Part shown: one piece after another, positions 58,937 to 64,000 of the stretch | How the letters are laid out: each line of letters opens with the position of its first letter | How positions within the stretch are numbered: position 1 is the stretch's first letter | NCBI RefSeq assembly: GCF_000236565.1 | Contig: NZ_AHAM01000144.1 | Coordinates: 22,684 to 86,683 of the forward strand | Reading direction: 5' to 3' | Origin: Mesorhizobium alhagi CCNWXJ12-2 | Lineage (GTDB): Bacteria > Pseudomonadota > Alphaproteobacteria > Rhizobiales > Rhizobiaceae | Length of the DNA stretch: 64,000 bases | Translations under genes and position numbers: made by a program | The notes under the pieces: model-generated | What the model was told of the DNA's origin: nothing | Databases searched by the model: none | Seen by the model: the letters and a program-made list of their open reading frames with translations, nothing else

Positions 58937-60475
58937 ATGCACACGGCAGCCCTGAAGGCAGAACGTCCGGCCAGCGCCGCGGATACCCCGATGCTGTCGC
59001 TTTCGGGCGTGAGCAAGAGCTTCCCCGGCGTGCGGGCGCTCCACAATGTCAGCCTTTCGCTCTATCCCGGCCAGGTTACGGCGCTAATCGGCGAGAACGG
59101 CGCAGGCAAATCGACGCTGGTCAAGATCCTGACCGGCATCTACCAGCCCGACGAGGGTGAAATCCGCATCGGCGGCGATACGGTGAAGCTGCCAACCGCC
59201 GACGCGGCGTTCCGGCACGGCATCACCGCGATCCACCAGGAGACCGTTCTCTTCGACGATCTGTCCGTCGCGGAAAACATCTTCCTCGGCCATGCGCCGC
59301 GCAACCGCTTCGGCCTGATCGACTGGCGCACCATGCGCGCCAACGCTCGCGAAGTGCTGGAAACCATGGGCGCCGGCCATATCGACGCCGACGCGCGCCT
59401 GCGCGATCTCGGCATCGCCAACAAGCATCTCGTCGCGGTCGCGCGCGCAATGTCGATCGACGCCCGGATCGTCATCATGGACGAACCGACCGCCGCGCTG
59501 TCGGCCAAGGAAATCGAGGAACTTTTCGAACTGATCGAGTTCCTGAAAAGCGATGGCAAGGCCATACTTTTCATCAGCCACAAGTTCGACGAGATCTATC
59601 GCATCGCCGATCGCTACACGGTGTTCCGCGACGGCGAGATGGTCGGCGAAGGATTGTTGGCCGACAAACCACAGAACGAGATCGTCAGGATGATGGTCGG
59701 CCGCGCCGTCGACCACATCTTTCCCGAACGCCAGCCGAAGATCGGCGCAACGATCCTCTCGGTGAGCGGCCTTTCGCATCCGACCGAATTCGACGGCATC
59801 GGTTTCGAACTGCGGCAGGGTGAAATCCTCGGCTTTTACGGGCTGGTCGGCGCGGGCCGCAGCGAGGTCATGCAGGCGATAGCCGGCATGACGCGCACCA
59901 GCGCCGGGAGCATTGCGCTCGACGGCGCGCCGATCGCCCCGAAATCTGCCGCCGAGGCCATCGAGGCCGGCATCGTCTATGTGCCCGAGGAGCGCGGACG
60001 CCAAGGCGTGGTGATCGGCCTGCCGATTTTCCAGAACGTTTCGCTCCCCTCGCTCGACCGCACCTCCAAATCCGGCCTGCTGCGGCTCGCGGAGGAATTC
60101 AGTCTTGCGCGAACCTACACCGAGCGTCTCGACCTCAGGGCGTCGTCACTCAGCCAGGATGTCGGGACGCTATCGGGCGGCAATCAGCAGAAGGTGGTGA
60201 TCGCAAAATGGCTCGCGACGGAGCCGAAGGTCATCATCCTCGACGAACCGACCAAGGGCATCGACATCGGCTCAAAGGCCGCCGTGCACGGCTTCATGGC
60301 GGAACTCGTCGCCCAGCGGCTTTCGGTGATCATGGTGTCATCCGAACTGCCGGAAATCCTCGGCATGTCCGACCGCGTCATCGTCATGCGCGAGGGCCGC
60401 ATCGCCGCAGTGTTCGACAACAAGGGGCTGGACGCCGAGACGCTGGTGCGGGCCGCAGCGGGGATCGCGGCATGA
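58937..60475 (+). CDS. rhaT: Rhamnose ABC transporter ATP-binding protein RhaT
   Basis: A 512-residue tandem ATPase of the RbsA type. The first half has LIGENGAGKSTLVKILTG, a degenerate signature (LGIANKHLVAVARAM) and VIMDEPTAALS. The second half has a degenerate P-loop (GLVGAGRSEVMQAIAG), a full signature (TLSGGNQQKVVIAKWL) and IILDEPTKGIDIGSK. Its stop overlaps the rhaP start as ATGA. It powers rhamnose import with RhaP, RhaQ and RhaS. Confidence 0.95.
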   Translation: MHTAALKAERPASAADTPMLSLSGVSKSFPGVRALHNVSLSLYPGQVTALIGENGAGKSTLVKILTGIYQPDEGEIRIGGDTVKLPTADAAFRHGITAIHQETVLFDDLSVAENIFLGHAPRNRFGLIDWRTMRANAREVLETMGAGHIDADARLRDLGIANKHLVAVARAMSIDARIVIMDEPTAALSAKEIEELFELIEFLKSDGKAILFISHKFDEIYRIADRYTVFRDGEMVGEGLLADKPQNEIVRMMVGRAVDHIFPERQPKIGATILSVSGLSHPTEFDGIGFELRQGEILGFYGLVGAGRSEVMQAIAGMTRTSAGSIALDGAPIAPKSAAEAIEAGIVYVPEERGRQGVVIGLPIFQNVSLPSLDRTSKSGLLRLAEEFSLARTYTERLDLRASSLSQDVGTLSGGNQQKVVIAKWLATEPKVIILDEPTKGIDIGSKAAVHGFMAELVAQRLSVIMVSSELPEILGMSDRVIVMREGRIAAVFDNKGLDAETLVRAAAGIAA

Positions 60476-61449
60476 GCGCGCTCGCCAAAAACCGCGAGCT
60501 ATGGCTCGTCGCCGCGATCGCCCTGCTCGTCGCTGTGATCACGCTGCGCTTCCCAGCCTTCGCGCGGCCGCAGAACCTCGCTGCGGTGTTCAACGACACT
60601 TCCATCCTGATGATCCTTGCCCTCGGGCAGATGGCGGTTATCCTGACACGCTCGATCGATCTCTCGATGGCGTCGAACCTTGCACTGACCGGCATGATCG
60701 TGGCGCTGACCAATGCCAATTTTCCCGGCATTCCGATCCCGCTGATCATCCTCGAAGCAATGGCGATAGGCGCGGCTCTCGGCGCCTTCAACGGAATGCT
60801 CGTCTGGAAGCTCGGCATTCCGGCGATCGTCGTCACACTCGGCACGTTGACTATCTTCCGCGGCGCAACCTTCGTCGTTGCCGGCGGGACCTGGGTCAAT
60901 GCCGACCGGATGAGCCCGGCTTTCATCGCACTGCAGCGCGGCGAATTCCTCGGCTTGCCCGTCCTGTCCTGGTTCGCCATCGTGGCGATCATCGCCTTCT
61001 ACCTCGTGATGACGCGAACGCCGGTCGGCCGCTCGATCTACGCCGTCGGCGTCAACCCGTCGGCCGCGGTATACGCTGGCATCGATGTCGGCCGCGCCAA
61101 GTTCATCGCCTTCTGCATCTCCGGCATGGTCGCGGGACTGTGCGGCTATCTGTGGGTGTCGCGCTATGTGATAGCCGCGACAGAGGTAGCCAATGGCTAC
61201 GAACTCAACATCATCGCCGCCTGCGTCATCGGCGGAGTGTCGATCGCAGGCGGCATCGGTTCCGTCGGCGGAGCCGTGCTCGGCGCGCTGTTCCTCGGCA
61301 TCATCAGCACCGCGCTGCCCGTCATCAACATCTCGCCCTTCTGGCAAATGGCGATCTCCGGCACGGCGATCCTCGCCGCCGTGATCCTCAACGCACGCAG
61401 CGAACGCAAGCAGGGGCGCATCATCCTGAAGAAGGCGGAAGCCGCATGA
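60472..61449 (+). CDS. rhaP: Rhamnose ABC transporter permease RhaP
   Basis: A 325-residue RbsC-type permease. About eight to nine helices are visible, with [51 protein letters not shown] and [26 protein letters not shown]. It overlaps rhaT by 4 nt at its start and rhaQ by 4 nt at its end, so translation is coupled. It forms a heterodimeric channel with RhaQ. Confidence 0.94.
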   Translation: MSALAKNRELWLVAAIALLVAVITLRFPAFARPQNLAAVFNDTSILMILALGQMAVILTRSIDLSMASNLALTGMIVALTNANFPGIPIPLIILEAMAIGAALGAFNGMLVWKLGIPAIVVTLGTLTIFRGATFVVAGGTWVNADRMSPAFIALQRGEFLGLPVLSWFAIVAIIAFYLVMTRTPVGRSIYAVGVNPSAAVYAGIDVGRAKFIAFCISGMVAGLCGYLWVSRYVIAATEVANGYELNIIAACVIGGVSIAGGIGSVGGAVLGALFLGIISTALPVINISPFWQMAISGTAILAAVILNARSERKQGRIILKKAEAA

Positions 61450-62456
61450 GCGCGATCGAAACCAGCGCCGCGCCGCGCAGGATACCCGACCGGCTCGATA
61501 CGCCGCTCAAGGGAGCCGTGCTGTCGTGGGAGGCCCTGCTGATCGCCGTCGCGGTGGCGATCTTCGTCATCAACAGCCTGGCGTCGCCCTACTTCCTGAA
61601 CGCGTGGTCGCTGTCCGATCTCACTTTCAACTTTACCGAAAAGGGCCTGATCGCGCTCGCCATGGCGCTTCTGATCATCAGCGGAGAAATCGACCTGTCG
61701 GTCGCGGCGATCATCGCACTTGCCTCAACCATGATGGGTATGGCGCTGCAGGCCGGGGCCGACACGCCCATGCTGGTTGCGATCGGCATCGGCACGGGGC
61801 TTCTGTGCGGGGCGTTCAATGGCCTGCTGGTCACCGGCCTCGGGCTGCCGTCGATCGTCGTCACCATCGGCACGATGAGCCTCTTTCGCGGGGTGGCCTT
61901 CATCATCCTCGGCGATCAGGCGTTCAAGGGCTACCCGGCGAGCTTCGCCTTCTTCGGCCAGGGCTATGTCTGGTGGGTGGTGTCTTTCGAACTGACGCTC
62001 TTTCTCGCCGCGGCGCTGGTCTACTGGTTCGTGCTGCACCGCACGAGCTTCGGCCGCCGCGTCTTCGCCATCGGCAACAATCCTGTCGCGGCGCAGTTCT
62101 CCGGCGTCCGGGAGGCGCGGGTGAAGTTCATCCTGTTCTGCCTCACCGGGCTGATGGCCGGCGTCGCCTCGGTGCTCATCACCTCGCGGCTCGGCTCGAC
62201 GCGGCCCTCGATCGCCCAGGGCTACGAGTTGGAGGTGATCACGATGGTCGTGCTTGGCGGCGTCAGCATTCTGGGCGGCGCGGGCAGCATTGTCGGCGTT
62301 GTGCTTGCGGCCCTCATCATGGGCATGGTCACCTTCGGCTTCGGCCTGCTCAACGTGCCCGGCATCGTCATGTCGATCTTCATCGGCCTGCTGCTGATCC
62401 TGGTCATTGCGCTGCCCATCATCTGGCGGCGTCTGTTCGGACGGAGGCCCGCATGA
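61446..62456 (+). CDS. rhaQ: Rhamnose ABC transporter permease RhaQ
   Basis: A 336-residue RbsC-type permease with a 25-residue cytoplasmic lead. Signatures: [55 protein letters not shown] and [29 protein letters not shown] overlaps occur with rhaP upstream and with rhaU downstream. Confidence 0.94.
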   Translation: MSAIETSAAPRRIPDRLDTPLKGAVLSWEALLIAVAVAIFVINSLASPYFLNAWSLSDLTFNFTEKGLIALAMALLIISGEIDLSVAAIIALASTMMGMALQAGADTPMLVAIGIGTGLLCGAFNGLLVTGLGLPSIVVTIGTMSLFRGVAFIILGDQAFKGYPASFAFFGQGYVWWVVSFELTLFLAAALVYWFVLHRTSFGRRVFAIGNNPVAAQFSGVREARVKFILFCLTGLMAGVASVLITSRLGSTRPSIAQGYELEVITMVVLGGVSILGGAGSIVGVVLAALIMGMVTFGFGLLNVPGIVMSIFIGLLLILVIALPIIWRRLFGRRPA

Positions 62457-62773
62457 CCGGCGAGAAATACGCCTTCAGGATGAAGCTCAATCCGGGCATG
62501 AAGGATGAGTACCGGAAGCGCCACGACGAGATATGGCCGGAGCTGGTAGCGTTGCTGAAGGATGCCGGCGTCTCCGACTATTCGATTCATCTCGACGAGG
62601 AGACCAACACGCTGTTCGGCGTGCTCTGGCGGCGAAAGGACCACACGATGGACGAGTTGCCGAACCATCCGGTGATGAAACGCTGGTGGGCGCATATGGC
62701 CGATATCATGGAGACGAAGCCGGACAATGAGCCGGTCGCTGTGCCGCTCGAAGCCGTCTTCCACATGAAATGA
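62453..62773 (+). CDS. rhaU: L-rhamnose mutarotase RhaU (RhaM)
   Basis: A 106-residue ferredoxin-like dimeric protein. Features: [55 protein letters not shown] and [17 protein letters not shown] with the active-site His, Tyr and Trp residues. It interconverts alpha and beta anomers of L-rhamnose, feeding the isomerase. It overlaps rhaQ and rhaK by 4 nt each. Confidence 0.95.
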   Translation: MTGEKYAFRMKLNPGMKDEYRKRHDEIWPELVALLKDAGVSDYSIHLDEETNTLFGVLWRRKDHTMDELPNHPVMKRWWAHMADIMETKPDNEPVAVPLEAVFHMK

Positions 62774-64000
62774 TGCGCCACGTAGCCGTCATCGACATCG
62801 GCAAGACCAACGCGAAGGTTGCGCTGGTCGACCTCGAACACATGCGGGAAGCCGCGGTCCGCACCCGCCCTAATGTTGTTCTTCGCGACGGCCCATACCC
62901 GCACTATGACGTCGAAGGGCTGTGGAGCTTCGTTCTCGACAGTCTGACAGTGATCAACCACGAGCAGCCGGTTGAGGCGATTGCGGTGACGACGCATGGC
63001 GCGACGGCCGTGTTGCTCGATGAGCAGGGAAACCTTGCCTTGCCGGTGCTCGACTATGAGCATGCCGGTCCCGATATGCTCGCGGCCGAGTACGACGCCG
63101 TTCGCCCGCCCTTCGAGGAAACCGGATCGCCGCGCCTGCCGTACGGGTTGAACGTCGGCGCGCAGATTTTCTGGCAGATGCAGACCTTTCCGGACGAGTT
63201 CGCGCGGACTGCGTCGATCGTCATGTACGCGCAATATTGGTCCTGGCGCCTGTCGGGCATGCTCGCGAACGAGGTGACCTCGCTCGGCTGCCATACCGAT
63301 CTATGGAGCCCGCCGGCGCGCGACTATTCTTCGCTGGTCGATCGCCTGCATTGGCGAAAGCTGATGGCGCCGGTGCGCCGGGCCAGCGATAATCTTGGCC
63401 CGCTCCTCCCCGAAATCGCCGCGAAAACCGGGCCCGCAGGCAGCACGCCGGTTTATTGCGGCATCCACGATTCCAACGCTTCCCTGCTGCCGCATCTCTT
63501 CTCGCGAAAGCCCCCGTTCGCCGTCGTGTCCACGGGTACATGGGTGGTCTCGATGGCGGTCGGCGGCAAAGCGGTTTCGCTCGATCCGGCGCGCGACACG
63601 CTCATCAACGTGAACGCATTGGGCGATCCCGTCCCCTCCGCACGCTTCATGGGCGGCCGTGAGTTCGAAACGATCATGAGCGGCCGTGAGGCGCAATGGG
63701 ATGAAGCGGACCAGGAGAGCGTGCTGAGAAAGGGCGTCATGCTTCTTCCCGCCGTCCAGCCGGGATCGGGGCCGTTTCCAGCGCTCAGGTCGAAATGGGT
63801 CCCCGCGGAGCCGGCCAATGCTGGACAGCGCACTTTCGCGGCTTCCTTCTACCTCGCTTTGATGACGGCAACTTGCCTGGAGCTTATTGGGGCGGACGGT
63901 CCCACGATCGTCGAGGGTCCGTTCGCCAGGAATTCGGCATTTGCCGGGATGTTGGTCGCCGCCACCGGCCGGCCGGTGGTAGCCGACAGCGCCGGCTCGA
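62770..64000 (+). CDS. rhaK: Rhamnulokinase RhaK (3' end cut by window)
   Basis: The first 410 codons of a FGGY-family sugar kinase. [19 protein letters not shown] is the phosphate-1 motif, and [15 protein letters not shown] the ATP-binding motif. [14 protein letters not shown] holds the catalytic Asp, and [16 protein letters not shown] lies near the adenosine loop. It phosphorylates rhamnulose (or rhamnose in some rhizobial descriptions) and is reported in R. leguminosarum to be needed for activity of the rhamnose ABC transporter. Two consecutive ATGs, 62770 and 62773, are in frame; the first overlaps the rhaU stop. The protein runs off the window's right edge. Confidence 0.94.
   Translation, partial: MMRHVAVIDIGKTNAKVALVDLEHMREAAVRTRPNVVLRDGPYPHYDVEGLWSFVLDSLTVINHEQPVEAIAVTTHGATAVLLDEQGNLALPVLDYEHAGPDMLAAEYDAVRPPFEETGSPRLPYGLNVGAQIFWQMQTFPDEFARTASIVMYAQYWSWRLSGMLANEVTSLGCHTDLWSPPARDYSSLVDRLHWRKLMAPVRRASDNLGPLLPEIAAKTGPAGSTPVYCGIHDSNASLLPHLFSRKPPFAVVSTGTWVVSMAVGGKAVSLDPARDTLINVNALGDPVPSARFMGGREFETIMSGREAQWDEADQESVLRKGVMLLPAVQPGSGPFPALRSKWVPAEPANAGQRTFAASFYLALMTATCLELIGADGPTIVEGPFARNSAFAGMLVAATGRPVVADSAGS

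Overview
The window is a GC-rich, tightly packed bacterial chromosome (or chromid) segment. Its gene content points to an alphaproteobacterium of the Rhizobiales, most like Mesorhizobium/Phyllobacteriaceae. This rests on a DUF982 protein, the ehu/eut/doe ectoine cluster with EnuR, the rhaDI / rhaRSTPQUK rhamnose cluster, a short second FtsZ, a urtABCDE operon behind a sigma-54 type promoter, EcfG-like stress promoters and rhizobial-style palindromic intergenic repeats. The genus is inferred from this content; no rRNA or other phylogenetic marker was compared. 

Layout. 1-4.8 kb: a truncated transglutaminase/DUF2126 gene, then small genes (a duplicated acidic stress-type protein, a lipoprotein-like protein, a cupin, a DUF982 protein and a 74-aa protein). 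4.9-19.3 kb: a nearly self-contained ectoine/hydroxyectoine island. The leftward run asnC(doeX)-ehuABCD-eutABC-doeA-doeB covers import, hydroxyectoine-to-ectoine conversion, ring opening and deacetylation. The rightward arm carries the MocR/GntR regulator enuR, a Phd/VapC toxin-antitoxin pair, a semialdehyde dehydrogenase (doeC-like) and a class III aminotransferase (doeD-like), which would carry diaminobutyrate to aspartate. A quinone-oxidoreductase-like gene follows. 20.6-27.9 kb: a leftward sugar ABC operon (LacI regulator, periplasmic protein, ATPase, two permeases, gluconokinase) with a perfect palindromic operator. A BrnT/BrnA module on the opposite strand is wedged into it. 28-31 kb: an Lrp-type regulator divergent from a class V aminotransferase/desulfurase-like enzyme and a persulfide-dioxygenase-like metallo-beta-lactamase protein. 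31-33.3 kb: a C-terminally short FtsZ paralogue and a DdlA-type D-Ala-D-Ala ligase. 34-39 kb: the conserved prkA-yeaH-spoVR trio behind an EcfG-like promoter. 39-45.2 kb: a leftward urea ABC operon urtABCDE. 45.6-48.2 kb: a two-subunit molybdenum hydroxylase. 48.3-53.3 kb: a NitT/TauT-type ABC operon ending in a fumarylacetoacetate-hydrolase family gene, divergent from a GntR/FadR regulator. 53.3-64 kb: L-rhamnose catabolism, with rhaDI divergent from rhaR-STPQU-rhaK; rhaK runs off the window. 

Overall this is a nutrient-scavenging region with five ABC importers: ectoine, a gluconate-like sugar, urea, an unknown organic anion and rhamnose. Four have a dedicated regulator beside them; the urea operon instead has a sigma-54 promoter. 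Housekeeping-paralogue and stress genes lie between. The most notable structures are a family of five related AATTG(A/T)CATGA elements around asnC/enuR, two toxin-antitoxin pairs inside metabolic clusters, and a palindromic repeat that appears to be translated in frame at the N-terminus of UrtB. No tRNA, rRNA, IS element, phage gene or CRISPR array was seen.
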